Shown here one piece after another: positions 46,638 through 59,548 of a stretch of DNA of 64,000 nt (within the stretch, counting starts at the first letter, position 1; the number at the start of each line of letters is the position of its first letter). The notes beneath the pieces were generated by a model. That model was given only the letters and a program-made list of their open reading frames with translations. It was not told the DNA's origin and did not search any database. Source of the stretch: Papaver somniferum (taxonomy: Eukaryota > Streptophyta > Magnoliopsida > Ranunculales > Papaveraceae); assembly GCF_003573695.1 (NCBI RefSeq), contig NC_039362.1, positions 112,633,120 to 112,697,119 on the forward strand, given 5' to 3'. Position numbers and translations under genes: made by a program.

Positions 46638-49418
46638 TGAAAAGGGCGAGGGTACCCAAATATACCTCAAGCTAAAACTTTTCCTACCTATAAGTCCTTT
46701 CTCCGAAAGTGATTGTCTATGGACTGAGTCGAGACAATATAACTAATCGGTTCACACTTCGTGTGATCGTCTATGGATACGAGATCGAGAAAATACAACA
46801 ACGAAGTATGTTACTTGATAAAAAGGTTCAGACTTAACCAAACACAATAGGATTCACTTATCAAGTAAATAGGAATTAACGTTTGTGTAATTTACTTTAA
46901 TTATAATAAAACAATTATAATGTGGAAATATAAAGTAAATGACACAACAAGATTTTGTTAACGAGGAAACCGCAAATACAGAAAAACCCCGGGACCTTGT
47001 CCAGAATTGAATACTCTCGGGATTAAGCCGCTACACAAAATTAAACCAACTTCGTATAGTTGAGACCAAGCAACTAAACATATAGCTCACCTAGTTCCAT
47101 CTGTATTCCCACGCCTCCAACTTATAAATAAGTCACGTACTTGGAACAATTCCTTTGGTTCGTATTCCAAACAATAAAGGAACAACAAATCTGTTTGGTA
47201 TCAACTCTCTTCAACCAAGTGATATGAGTCAAACAAAGGCTCTTCCTTTTATCTTAACATAAACTCCTTCGTTAGTTCCTTAGATTTATCTTATGTTCAA
47301 TTACCGAAGTAATCGTTTAAGATTAAGCCAACAACACTCTTAATCCAAGGATAAACCGATTATTAATTGGATCCTCTTTTACCAAAACAAGTATTTTGCA
47401 CACCAAAGATTATAAACCCAAGTCAGATCTTCAATATCTTCTTTGTCTTCAAATCTTCTTAAATCTTCAATAAAAACCTGCACACAATCACTTGAATCTC
47501 TTGTGATCAATCACGCACAGAACGGAGTCTGTTAACAATGGATTATCACAAGATCGTCTTTAGAACTAACAACAATCTAAAGATCCCTGTCGAAACTCTG
47601 AACTAGTTTGAGTGAATCTTATATCAGAAGAGAAGATTCTCAAGAATAAACATACTAGGTGCAATCAGATTTCAACCACCGTTAGTCAATCATATCAATG
47701 AAAACAAAAGATAAACCGCAATTATCTAGTTTCCCACCAACGGTACACGCTAGAGCTTCTCAATCCCAAAGAAGACTTTAAACTGAGCGGCCGTAAGAGA
47801 TTTCGCCTAATTAGGTAACTCTCCTCTCCGAATAGGCGGCTACACCAGTAACAACAACAAAAGAGGAAGTCTGTTGTTACGAAGGATTAGTTTGCTAGAA
47901 AGGCAAACTTCAAGTATTTATAGACAAGGAAGTTTGGACACCAAGGAATTTCCAAAACTGAAAATATTCTCAATATATTCATTAAAGCACAAATTAGGTT
48001 TCCATAATTCCTGGAAATGCTCAGTCCAAAAATAATGATCGAAATCTCTCGGAAAATCTAATTAGTAAATGCACATTAATAATTCTTATATTTTCCTAAA
48101 AAATGAAATTAATAACCTTAATTAAAAGATTCTTAACTTACTTATGTTTCGATCCTGGGATTCTCTTCCCTTAGCTATTAAGGAATAATTTTGAACAATT
48201 AAAGAAATAAACATTCATAGCACGTATTCAAAGTATGTCGACATCCTTACTTTGTAAGTTCTCTTTCACACTTACAACCTTGAAACCGGTTTGCCACACT
48301 TCCAAACAAGTTTAGAATTGGTTTATCTGAATTTCAAGAACTATGCGATTGATCAAACAAACATTCAATCACAATCATGGGTTTAAAGGTTCTACCAAAA
48401 CAAGTTTCGGTTCTACCTTCCATGTGAGTACTGTGCATAGTCACACTAGCTTTCCAAAATTTGGTTGACTAGGTACTAGGATCAGTTCCCCACATATATA
48501 TGGTATCTAACTTATATGTGTTGCACATGTCCATAGGATCGGTTCCCCTTTTCCTAAAAACGTGTTGTACATGTCCATAGGATCGGTTCCCCTTTCTGCT
48601 ATAAAACTTGTTGCACCCCATACAAGGATCGGTTCCCCTTTGTGATGTACTGCACCTCTTACTAGGATACGTTCCCCTTTCCCATATTTGGTCAGACATA
48701 AAATCACAAACCCGATAATACCATCTCAGGTGATTACTTAAGATCGGTTTCACTAATATAAGTCATACCAATACATAAGTCAGGCCTTTGTGAATAGTTC
48801 TACCAAGAAACAACAAGTTGTGAGCGGTTATACTCAATCACACATATTGGTTGTTCGTAAGATATGCAATAAATAAAAAAACCAATAACACCTGGAAATT
48901 TCCTTTTCGGTTCACAAACAAGTTCATGAACTTACTTCCTTAGAACACATGTAGAACATTGTTCCCTAGGATGAAATCCTCACCTCATACCCATACATAA
49001 TCACAATAGCATTCAAATGATTATGGCGATTTCTTATCTATAAATAATGGTTAAGCAATAAACCTCGTATTGTATTCCTTAATACTATGTCTATCTAGAG
49101 TTCAAATATGCTTCGCAGTTTTGTTTTCAATATGCACGACTTGAAAGATACGTTAGGGAATGAAACAGTTCAAGTCAAATATCACTAACCTCAAGTGGAA
49201 GGATGATTGTTGTCTTTGTAGCTCCTTGCTTCTTCACATCTTCAAGACTTCGCAATACTTGTAATGTCTCATATCCTAATACTTTCAAGCTAACCTATAC
49301 GAAATTGACTCTAGTACATAATCAAGCGACTCTTAACATGAGTTTTGATTCACTAAAATATGACAACCAAACTTGACATACCAACGCTTGGTGGGTTTAA
49401 CTGAGCCATGCTCTAACA
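46638..49418 (-). mobile_element. solo LTR of a related copia subfamily, nested in a solo LTR
   Basis: 2781 bp, TGAAAAGGGCGAGGG to CATGCTCTAACA. Target duplication agaag at 46633-46637 and 49419-49423. Ends and the block gaaaaaccccgggacc (46981-46996) show kinship with family A, but most of the body is diverged. Confidence 0.93.
48476..48680 (-). repeat. about 45-bp repeat with aggatcggttcccc, 5 units
   Basis: The motif recurs near 48478, 48534, 48579, 48624 and 48663. The minus-strand frame of 94 codons (48753-48469) is only this repeat. Confidence 0.75.
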
Positions 49419-52400
49419 AGAAGTTTTGTTAACGAGGAAACCGCAGATGCAGAAAAACCCCGGGACCTAGTCCAGATTGAACACCACACTGTATTAAGCC
49501 GCTACAGACACTAGCCTACTACAAACTAACTTCGGTCTGGACTGTAGTTGAACCTTAATCAATATCATACTGATTCAAGGTATAGTTGCGCTACTTACGT
49601 CTCTGATCCCAGCAGGATACTACGCACTTGATTCCCTTAGCTGATCTCACCCACAACTAAGAGCTGCTACAACCCAAAGTCGAAGACTTCAATAAACAAA
49701 TCTGTATCACACAGAAAAGTCTACGGTGATAGATAAATCTGTCTCCCACAGATAAACCTATGAGTTTTGTTCCGTCTTTTGATAAATCAAGGTGAACATG
49801 AACTAATTAATAACCCGGAATTATATTCCCAAAGAACATCCTAGTATTATCAATCACCTCACAATAATCTAAATCGAATGGTAGCGAAACTAGATATTGT
49901 GGAATCACAAACGATGAGACGAAGATGTTTGTGATTTCTTTTTATCTTGCCCTATCGGAGATATAATCTCAAGTCAATTATTCAATTGAACTCGTACGAT
50001 AGAAAATGTCAAGATCAGATCGCTCAACTACAAGAAAGTAGTTTCGTCTGGCTTCACAATCCCAATGAAGTCTTTTAGTCGTTAACCTACAGGGTCTCGA
50101 GAAGAAACCTAAGGTTAAAGGAGAATCGACTCTAGCAAAACCAACTAGTATCACACAGTAGGTGTGGGGATTAGTTTTTCCAGTTGCTAGATGTCTCCTT
50201 TATATAGTTTTCAAATCAGGGTTTGCAATCCAAGTTACCTTGTAACAAAGCATTCAATATTCACTGTTAGATGAAAAACCTGATTTAACCAAGCTAATAT
50301 CTTTCAACCGTTAGATCTAAACTTAGCTTGTCACACATAAAAGAAATGTATTTCATTTAGGTTTGAGTAACCGTACCTAAACGTGTACACTTCGTTGGTT
50401 CACAAATAGTTAACCAAAGGTTAGCCATATGAGCACTTTCATATTAACTGTATTCATCTTTCTCATAACTAGTTCAAATGACTCATAAGAACTAGTTCAA
50501 GAATTGTTCAATTGCTTAGGTCTTTATTCATAGACACAATTGAAACAAAATCGGTTTGATTCACTTGAATCAATTCATGAACAATATAGCCACGGTTTGC
50601 AAAGATTGCATTCCTTATAATTTATTGTTTTAAGTTCATGAACAACCGATTTGAGAAATAACCAGCTTGGGTACGCGTACGGGTATGCATACCTTAGCTA
50701 CCAGATTTGAGTTTTCAAACTCAGCAAAAATTTCCGGTTCGAAAAATTCCGTGGGTACGCGTATGGGTATGCGTACCTAAGGTGACTGGTTTACTAGTTT
50801 GCAAACTTACAAACTCAGCAGAAATTTTCGGTATGAAAACTTCCGCAGGTACGTGTACGGGTACGCGTACTCAACCTGTCTCCTTCACCAATACCGCATG
50901 CATACATATGCACGCACTTGGTTTCCGGCACATGGATTTATACACTAATGTGCGAACACACTATATATTCTTATATCCATGGTAATCTCAACTCTACATT
51001 TCAATCATTGAAACATTCTTCTATAATGTTATAACAATCATTATTCACGACTATCGTCATCAAAGCTATTTTCAAGATTGAAACATCTTCATGACTTGCG
51101 TCACGAGTAAAGATGAAAATGGTTAAAGCAAAAGCTCACTAACACATATTTCGAGAAAAAGATATACGAGTAAACTCGGCTCGAAATAGCAAATGTGTAT
51201 GTATGAAAGTATCATACTTATACGACTTTGTCTCAAGAGTAGGAGATAAAATAGACTTTTGAGTGACAGATAAGTTCAAGTCTCCACATACTTTTTTGTC
51301 GGATGAAGTTCCACTTATTCCTGGAGTAGTTCTTCGTCTTCGTAAGATGATCACTATGGAGTCTGGAGCTCAACTGCACTTAACTATCCTATACCGAGAC
51401 TTAGTCATAAGTAAAATAGAAATCAAGACATATAGTTTTGATCACTAATATTGACAGACATGCTTGATATGGCAACGCATGCGAGTTCGACCGAGCAGTG
51501 CTCTAACAATTTCCTTTCCTTTTAAGTTGATAGTTTGAAAGATTTATTTATCAACAACAACGCATGTACCATCAAATATTATTAAACATGACATATCAAA
51601 TTAAAATCATAAACAAACAATGGAGTAATCTAACCAAAATATAGTTTCAAAAAATCAAATACCAATCTACAAGCATATACCGTCAAATAATCTAATCCAA
51701 GCATGTATTATATCAAACATAAAGCATAGTTAATCAAATCAACTATCTAAGCTATAATTTTCCAAGCAAATATTAAAGAAAATTGGTAAAACTTTAAAGG
51801 GGCAATACCCTGTTGGGGGACGTCCTTATTGCGATTGACAAAATAATGGGCGAAAATATTAAACTTCCTAACTAAAGGACTTCGGTCATTTCGGGTCGGG
51901 ACAAATTCGGAAATGCCAAGTGTGTCCTAAATTTTCGTCGTTGTCGTTGTCCTGATTTTCCCGAATTTAATTAGACAACAGGATAGTTTGGTGTATGACA
52001 ACGTTTACAATATATATTGTCCTGGACAACACGGTTTACACCATGTTTAGGACGTATGTACAACAAGGACAACATTGTTACAATCGAGTATACAACCGTT
52101 TAGTCTATATTCAGGATTTGTAAGTTCCGGTTGGCATAACAAGCCGTTATGTTCTTAAGTCCACGTGCTCTCTCTTACACTAGGACAACAATGTACACCA
52201 AACAAATATTATTATTTTAATGGGTTTACATCATGGACAACTCGTATTGTGGTTCCCTTTACACCACTACCCTTCCATATAAGAAAAAATAAAAAAATCT
52301 TCGTTACATCTTTGTTTCTTCACTCGATGTTTTCCGGAGCTGAGCGATGAACTACTCAGCTAATTGATCACTTCCAGACTTATATACTATATTGAAATTG

Positions 52401-52866
52401 ATCTAGACAACACCAGGAACCCAGTGGCAAATCATACTTGATAACTTCCGTTAACAAATGTCATAAGTTCAATGGAAAAACTTATCTCTCCTAAGCACTA
52501 ACCGTCTAATTTGAGCACAGCTAGTCAAGGGATCAATAACAATCAATTAAGCATGAGTTGCAGCACAAACAACATAATAGTGTTCTGACTACAATGGATG
52601 CATGGCATACATTGTGAGAGCAAAATCTTGATGCACTCGGATTAAATCTATCATAAACAACAAAGCACAACAAGAACTATAACATAACGTGAATCAAACA
52701 TAGCAATAGATTAATGGTTTTATCTAAACCCTAGTTATGAAATTAGAACATGATAAAGAAATACTAAGCTACAGCTTGGTGCACCGACTAAATTTAGAAG
52801 ACTTCCCATCTATTTTGAAAGAAAATATATTTGATTGTTGCTATGAACATTATCAATAACAACTTA

Positions 52867-54479
52867 CCGACATATTGTTCAATGTTGAAACTGATCGAGC
52901 TCCATAGGTTGTTTCTTCATGCATCTGATGGCTTTGGTTTAAAGGCATCTCCTACACTCTCTGCAGGGGTTGGTTCCCAATCAACCAAGTGATGAAATGC
53001 TTGAACTGAATCTTGTTGGGATACGGATGTTACAATGATGAAACATAAGCACCATAGACATTCAGACGCTGAGTTGGTGAGGAGGTTTCACCTATCCATA
53101 CTTTCGAACAGATCTCGATCCCTGAACTTCTCAGCTGGTGCTTCTTGCGTTGGATGCCACGGAACTTCAAGAGATACGTCACATTTTCACAAGCGCCATT
53201 TTTTGGTCTGCCTCCGCAATGTCGAGCCCTTTAATTCACCCTCGGCATATAAGGTTTCTCCAAGGAGAGTCGGCAGAATCAATCAAAATCACTTGGGAAG
53301 TTTCACCATATGAACATTGTTTCAAAATTTGCCTTTTTACAGACCTCAAGTTTTTTTACTAGGAGTTTCATTTTATCATGTACATGTTGTCGATGTTAGT
53401 CTGTTTGACATATTTAGCCAGTTTAAACGCCAATGTTTTCAACAAAGACGTTTTTTGCTGGTCCACTATCTCCATAATATACCCCATCGAGGTGAAGTAA
53501 AAACGTTTCATATTTTGGGATAGCACGGTTAGACTTATTTTTTTAGGATGGAGAAATCTCGTATCCGTTGGTGAGAAACATGAGTGCTTCAAAATTTTCT
53601 GGCTTTAAAATTTATGAGTAAAATTATTCATTTTTCATGCCTTCAGTAAAATCCCCCTTGTTGCTTTTATATATCTGCGCTTCGATACACTACTGTAGGT
53701 CCACATTTCTCTGCAGACCAATGCCCACCGGGGTTTGGTACGCATATTCAAATCATGACCTATAGAGCAATTGCGCCATAGAACGTTTAGTATATTTTTT
53801 TTTAAAAAATCAATTTTGCTGCGCAAACCTTTTGTGCGGGTATTGCAAACGGTTTGCGAGATCTTGTTTGTAGTTCGATACCCCCATGGTGGTAGTACCC
53901 TTCATGATATCATTCATTCGAATCCATTCTTTCATAAATTTCAATAATTCCAGAAATACATTGAACGCATACGGGTACTTTGAATTGGTAGTGGCGTGAA
54001 GATGGGAATGATCATAGGTCTGTATTGATTGTCTCAGATCTGGTCCATGTTAGTTGTCCCAGTTGAAGAGTTTTCCCATTCTATTTAGGTTGGCGAATGG
54101 TTTGTTTATCAAGATGTTGATTATTGGTGGTGCCTTTTTCTGGTGCATAACAAGCGGTATGTTGCCAGCAGCCAGCTCCTTTACGAGGAAGTAAACTTTT
54201 CATAAACAAACCCCAGACAGAAGAGGACTACAAAAGTTATGTAAAAGTAAATTCAAGATTGCCTCAGACAGAAGATGACTTGTCCAACAAAAAATGAACC
54301 TTCAAACATTGCCTCGGAAAGAACACAACAACCACAACCTTTAAACATCGCCTCGGAGCACACACGAGGACTTCCCAAAATGGTGTCACTAAACAATCAA
54401 AATAGTACCAAGGAGAAAGAACACAAAATAAAACCACAACCTCCAGCAGGCACGGACACACTTAAACTTGTTCAACAGT
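52867..54479. other. low-copy-looking stretch with no assigned gene
   Basis: The plus-strand frame 53035-53313 (92 codons, His/Ser-rich, overlapped by another short frame at 53138-53362) has no family features. 54250-54350 has three near repeats of attgcctcggaaagaac. No LTR ends or TE motifs are seen, so this could be remnant gene space. Confidence 0.35.
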
Positions 54480-55552
54480 AGCATGATCTGTCTCTAGACA
54501 CTCGGATGGACCACCAGTAGTCAATGCAGGGGAAGTCTCTTCAACCATGGGATGAGCAAGACTCACGATAGTCGGAGTAGTAGTGGCGACTCTTTGACAT
54601 TCGTGACGGATGGCATCCTTGCACAAGTCTCTGATCTTCTTCGCATAATTAGCATGAAGATCATTAATTTTCTTGGTCCAATCAGCACGCTCATCCTCTA
54701 GCTCCTCCTCATGACGAGCCTCGACACCACTAAGTTCACCACCTAAATTATCTTTCTCCTCCTCCAATTCAGCCACTTACTTCTCTAGCTCTAGCAAACG
54801 ATCGCGAGCCTCTGCGAGATAGCAAAAACAAATACGAGTTAATTAATGCAAAGTTCTAAAGAGTCAAGGAAGTAAAGATAATTTTAAAAGGAACCTTCAT
54901 GGTTGGCTAAAACAGAATTTAGGGTTAGATCAAGTTAGGCCTTATGATGGTCTAAATCACTAACTTGTGCCTCGAACGAAGTGACCTAACAACTGTCAGC
55001 AGCAGGACAAGAAAGCATATGCCTATCACGAGCCTTCTCGAGCTTAACATACTCTCGCTTTATCCTACGAAGTTCTTCCTTATTTTCTTCTGCCTGTTGC
55101 AGTATAGGCATAGGTCCGACTGCCACTCGATAAACTTATTCTTTTGTTACTGGAGAAATTCGATCTTCTCTGCGCGACATACAACCAATTGCTTTATCTC
55201 GTCAACTTTCTCACGGAGCTCTTTGATACGATCAAGATGTACATCCATATCTCTCTTAGTGAGAGAGAGAGGGAGAGAACTCTTGATCCAGCGATCAATC
55301 TTGCACTGACTAGAACTCAAATCAATCCTCACAGCGTGTAGATCGTTATTGTCCTTATGGGCCACAATATCGTCCCTCTTCTCGTGTAGACAAATCATGG
55401 ATACCAATAGAAGTACCACTTCAGACCCAACGAGCCTAACCCGTTAAGTAAAACTAAAACAAAAAAGGTAAATACCTTCATGTGCTTGCATATCTCGGCG
55501 CAATCTCTCAATCTCTAGATTAGCACCACTCACAAATACAAAAATATCTTCC
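54480..55552 (-). pseudogene. multi-exon coiled-coil protein pseudogene
   Basis: Reads leftward from ATG at about 55550-55552 (MEDIFVFVSGANLEIERL), which ends at a GT donor near 55478. Exon-like helical segments follow: 55419-55147 (LDRIKELREKVDEIKQL), about 55090-54900 (EENKEELRRIKREYVKLEKA), and 54776-54480 (a 104-codon frame, ELEEEKDNLGGELSGVEARHEEE at its start). Between the last two, 54896-54819 has intron features: GTTCC donor and a pyrimidine-rich acceptor ending gctatctcgcag. In-frame stops lie in the third exon (near 54990 and 54930) and just before the last. It is charged and heptad-rich throughout; I do not recognise the family. It may derive from a host gene or from a TE-encoded coiled-coil protein. 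Confidence 0.5.
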
Positions 55553-55977
55553 ATGGAAAACACAAGAACGTGTGACTCATGTTAGTATAAACGCACAATA
55601 TACTTGTGTCTTTGAGGCCTTGCCTTTTGATGATCTGGAACCACTTATTTTTCTGGATTAGTTGGAGCCATTGAACATGCATTTTTTCGGTCTTTTTCTG
55701 TTTCTCACACGTATTCCGAAGAGAAGCGTCTGCATACTTATCTTGACCTCTTAATTGGCGATATGCATCGGTTAAATTGCTTCTTTTCGAAATTATGGCA
55801 TATAGTTATAACCGTTTTTAGTATAAAACGTGCAACTATGAGTTACTTTTTCAAATAATGCCTCTTCATCAAGGACGCGACCATTGGCCAATAGGTGTAT
55901 TTTGCGGGACACATATTGGATGTCTATATAAGCTTTACTCGTATCTGCTTGTAGCATTCTGCAATAGGAAATCCTAA

Positions 55978-57025
55978 ATGCTTGTAAAAAAAGTTGAAAA
56001 TTTTGCATCAGTAATAGTGATGGATATGTTTCCGGAATTAACTACCGAGATATTACAGCGCCTCCAAACTGCAGAAAGCGTTTTAGCAAGCAAATGCGTA
56101 TGCAAAGAGTGGAATACTTTCCTTGCGGACAAAATAGTTGGACTCCCTTTTGGTGTCACACTAAGAATGGGGAAATAAAAAGTTACGCGACTCTTCTTTA
56201 GAGATCAAATTAACGAGGAAGATTTCAACACAATCGTAACAGATAACAACAATCACGTTCTGGATGACAGAACATATGAATAGACTAATTTACACTCAAT
56301 AGTTGGATCTTGCGATGGTCTGGTATGTTTTTATGTTTCACACCACGGCATATAAGATCTTGTTTATATTATGAATCCAGCAACGAGTGAGCACCTCCAT
56401 CTGTCACAACTATGCGTCCCAATTGCACGAGATCAAGTACGAACCTGGTATCCACGATACAACGTAATCTGGGGTTTCGGATACTCTCTACGTACCAATG
56501 AGTACAAGGTAATTCGAATATACATGTATGGTAAACTTCAAATACACACTCTAGGAGACTAAAGGGGACGGAGGTACATCGGGGAGATTCCATATACTTT
56601 TTGGGGTTCAGGTGTGTACGCACATGGTTGTATTTTTTGGAAGGATCGTTGTCAGCAGGACACTGTCATAGTATATTTCAATTTGGACACTCAGACGTTC
56701 CGTCCACATTTTCCACCCCTGCAACAATATTCCTGGGAGTGAATTTCTGATAGATTTTTACTCATCACTTGGGATGGTCATGCTCGGAGTTCGCCTTTTA
56801 TTTTACTACAAACACAAGGGGGTTGATCAGCCCCGGATAGATTTCTGGGCACCCATTTTCGCAGAAAATATTCATACATGGGCACCTGGCGGGGAATGGA
56901 ATTGGAACCATAAGATGAGCATTTTCTTGGAAGATAATGGGGAAGAATGGCCGACTTATGACCCGATAGTCTTTGGAAATAACAATGACCTCCTATTGTG
57001 GCAACAACGCCGTTTGTTGCGTTAA
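55978..57025 (+). pseudogene. F-box protein pseudogene (F-box plus associated domain)
   Basis: F-box proteins join SCF ubiquitin ligases through Skp1 and select substrates. The plus strand opens MLVKKVENFASVIVMDMF, then an F-box, FPELTTEILQRLQTAESV followed by CKCVCKEWNTFL-like sequence (about 56030-56130). Then come F-box-associated motifs in order: GSCDGLVCFY (about 56305), MNPATSEHLHL (56371), GFGYSLRTNEYKVIRI (about 56475-56520), YAHGCIFWKD (about 56620-56650), VYFNLDTQTFRPHF (about 56670-56715), and a last frame 56774-57025. Stops (after 56175, near 56282, 56353, 56561 and 56741) and at least one frameshift break it. A typical intact family member has 350-420 codons; this relic spans about 350. 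It is the clearest host-gene trace in the window. Confidence 0.87.
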
Positions 57026-57066
57026 AATACACTCTTGTTGAAGAATTTTGGTGGACAATCCGAAAA

Positions 57067-59548
57067 TGATGCGTGTAGTATGTGCAACAAATTAATCAAG
57101 ATATTTCCCACTAATTAACTGGTAATATAGCGGTAGTAAGAGATCGTTCCCACAGAGAGCTGTGTAATTGATAGGATACTTAAATCAGCAAAACAAAGTA
57201 AATAACAAAAGGGGTTGGTTTTAAAGTAAATAAAAAGAAACAAATAAGAAAAGAGATGATCAAGGAATCCTTCGTGGATTAGTATACTTATCTATCTTCG
57301 TTAGAACCATTCATCACCAACCGTAGGAAAGCCGCTAAAGCAGTGCTATCCCAAAAGTTCCTTATGTAACTGGATACCGAAGCGCTCGCGTTCAAGTTCT
57401 ATCCAATTGAACCACCAAGTAGTGGCGCACTCAAAGTGTAACCCAATCGGAAGCTTTAAGTTATGTGAACTTAGGTTGATCCTAGCACAAGGTCCACTTA
57501 CTAGTGTTGTCTTCACACACGATTGATCCACAAAATCCCTCTACGAGGTCTCACGTTCTCTACTTGTGTAAGGATTATTCAACAATTATACGGATATCCT
57601 AACCCTTTACTAGCAATAAAATGATCAATAGAATAATCCAATTGTACACTTGAACAATCTAGAAAATCAATCATAAACCCTAATCATAGTGAAAACAAAC
57701 GATGATGTGATTAAAACTCCGAACAAATTTATATAATTAATAAAGCTTCACGCGTAGAACATTGAATTCATCCTCAATCAACAAAATTTTAGCTTCTCAT
57801 GATTACACAATTACCCGGTTTCCCCCTAAAGGGGTAAATCCTAAAATATGAGTGAACAACAAAAGTGTATTATGAGATGTGGAGATATATCTTCTTAGGT
57901 TAAGAAGTGTTTCTTTTATAGTCTTCAAGAGAAGTTCCCATGCATCAATCCCGGTCAAAATAGGTAGCGACCACTTGCCTAAATCACCCCAAAAGCTCAC
58001 GTCCAAGTCTGTGACCATGAACTGGATGCATTAAGAAACCCGAGTAGCCAACTGGGGTCGTGTCTAATCCTAGAAGTCCAGTCCATTTATCAAAATTGGC
58101 CTGTCAGTCTTGCGAAACTGACCGTCTATTCTTCTTCTTTTGTAACGGCCAGGAAATCCCATACGTAAGTTTCCCTGTAACTTTTCTCAGTTGTTCGTTT
58201 ATTCTACTACGTCTGGGAATTTCCAGACGTAACTTCTCCCGGATCTTTTACTTTCTTTCCTTTCCATTCTCTACGGCTTCTTTCACCAAACTCAAGTTTC
58301 TTCTCAAACTTCATGCTCTCCGTTACCTATTCTCTGAACTGCGGACCCGAGCATGTTCTTCATGTCCAACACGAGCTCTTCCATTCTCAACTGCACCTCA
58401 ATCACCGGAAGCAACGTATATCTCCAGCCAACCATCACAGCTTCGTATCGATCATCAACAGCATCACGAGTTCCATCACCACAAACCTTCTACCGAACAT
58501 CTCTTCTTGTTCTGCTTCATTACTGCCAGCAACAGCTAGCCTCGCAGTGTCATCACCATTCCTGATCACCATTATCATTCCCAGTGACGAGCAAAACCAC
58601 CAGAACTCTCGTCATTCCTGTCTCATCACCATTGATAACAATCAATAACTCAAATGATTTCAAACTCCATCTCCACATTCCGCTGCCAAGGTTACACTAC
58701 AGCTCCAATTGCATCACCAGCTGCCAATGGCAGCAACTCATTTCTTCCGCCGATCCTGACGGCAACAATAAGACCAAACTCGAGTTATCCATCTCCTGCT
58801 CTTGCCTGTCAGCATCACCATGAGCTCTTCCGCCGACTATCACTGCTAATGACTGCCAAACTCGTCTTCCCCATTGTCTTTTCATCACGAGCTACTTCCA
58901 CAATAGACTTCTCCATCACCACGAGCTCTAAACTTCATGACCATTCTTGTTTGTCACCGTCGAGCTCTACAGCTATATCGTTCTCTCATTGTTGCCATTA
59001 TTGGAAAAGCAAACTCCCATATGTTCTCGACCTTACGTCTCTATCTGCCATCAACTTATATCTGTTACACAGATTCTATTAATCCATCGTCGTCCATGGT
59101 AGCAGCCATTATTCCTTGAGCTGATCGTGAGGTGAAGAAGATGATGGTGACATCCCCTAGTAAAATAGTCGCGTGCCTTTAGTAATCTCATTCAACAATT
59201 AGTTTTACAAGACTGACAGTGCAATTTTCTGCATCATCCTTGTTTCGCGCATAACTTCTTCGTATGATATCGAATTGACCCCATTCTTCCGCCGTTGGCT
59301 TTGTCTTTTCGTCCTCTTCAAGGTGATACCTAGGACTCCAAGGTTCTAACGCGTTCCACTTGGTATTTATCCCTCCTCCACTTGTAGCTAACTTCTTTTA
59401 TTGCACAATCAAGTGCAAATTCACTTCTTTTGGATGATTCACCTAGCAAAACATAAATAAGAGAAAACAAGAGTAATATACAAATATTTTGCAAGAAACT
59501 AAGCAATTACTAGCATGGATTCGACACTAAATATATGCAAAATATACA
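57067..59548 (-). repeat. probable 3' LTR of a family C-related element
   Basis: On the minus strand the sequence after a PPT-like aagtgtaggggaattta (59553-59570) begins TGTATATTTTGCATATATTTAG, comparable to the start of the family C LTR (aagtgcatatttctatat). The left edge is placed near tgatgcgtgtag (57067), next to a U5-like gatcgttcccacagagag block. Ser/Thr-rich short frames at 58060-59119 are not genes. Edges are approximate. Confidence 0.5.

Larger units (their letters stand above)
46269..51508 (-). mobile_element. copia family A solo LTR, split by a second solo LTR
   Basis: TGAAAAAACGGGGG to AGTGCTCTAACA. Target duplication atttc at 46264-46268 and 51509-51513. Without the nested piece it is about 2.45 kb, like its sisters. 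TATA-like (minus) at 50198-50207. The variable segment 50665-50880 has three copies of a gtacgcgtacgggtatgcgtacc-like palindrome. Confidence 0.93.
45893..52866 (-). repeat. old LTR-like segment related to family C, split by a solo LTR
   Basis: The left part (45893-46268) opens tgataggatttttacc and has gtgcgggtcgaatccacagg, reverse of the U5-like block of family C. After the solo-LTR insertion it resumes at 51509. The block 52550-52760 matches the reverse of 9490-9660 in the family C LTR (for example ccctagttatgaa, gtgagagcaaaa, acaacaagaac). The right edge is uncertain. Confidence 0.5.

Noticed and set aside
58060..59119. Ser/Thr-rich overlapping plus-strand frames, up to 159 codons
   Set aside because: Several frames overlap with none favoured, and the area lies inside a probable LTR; no domain.
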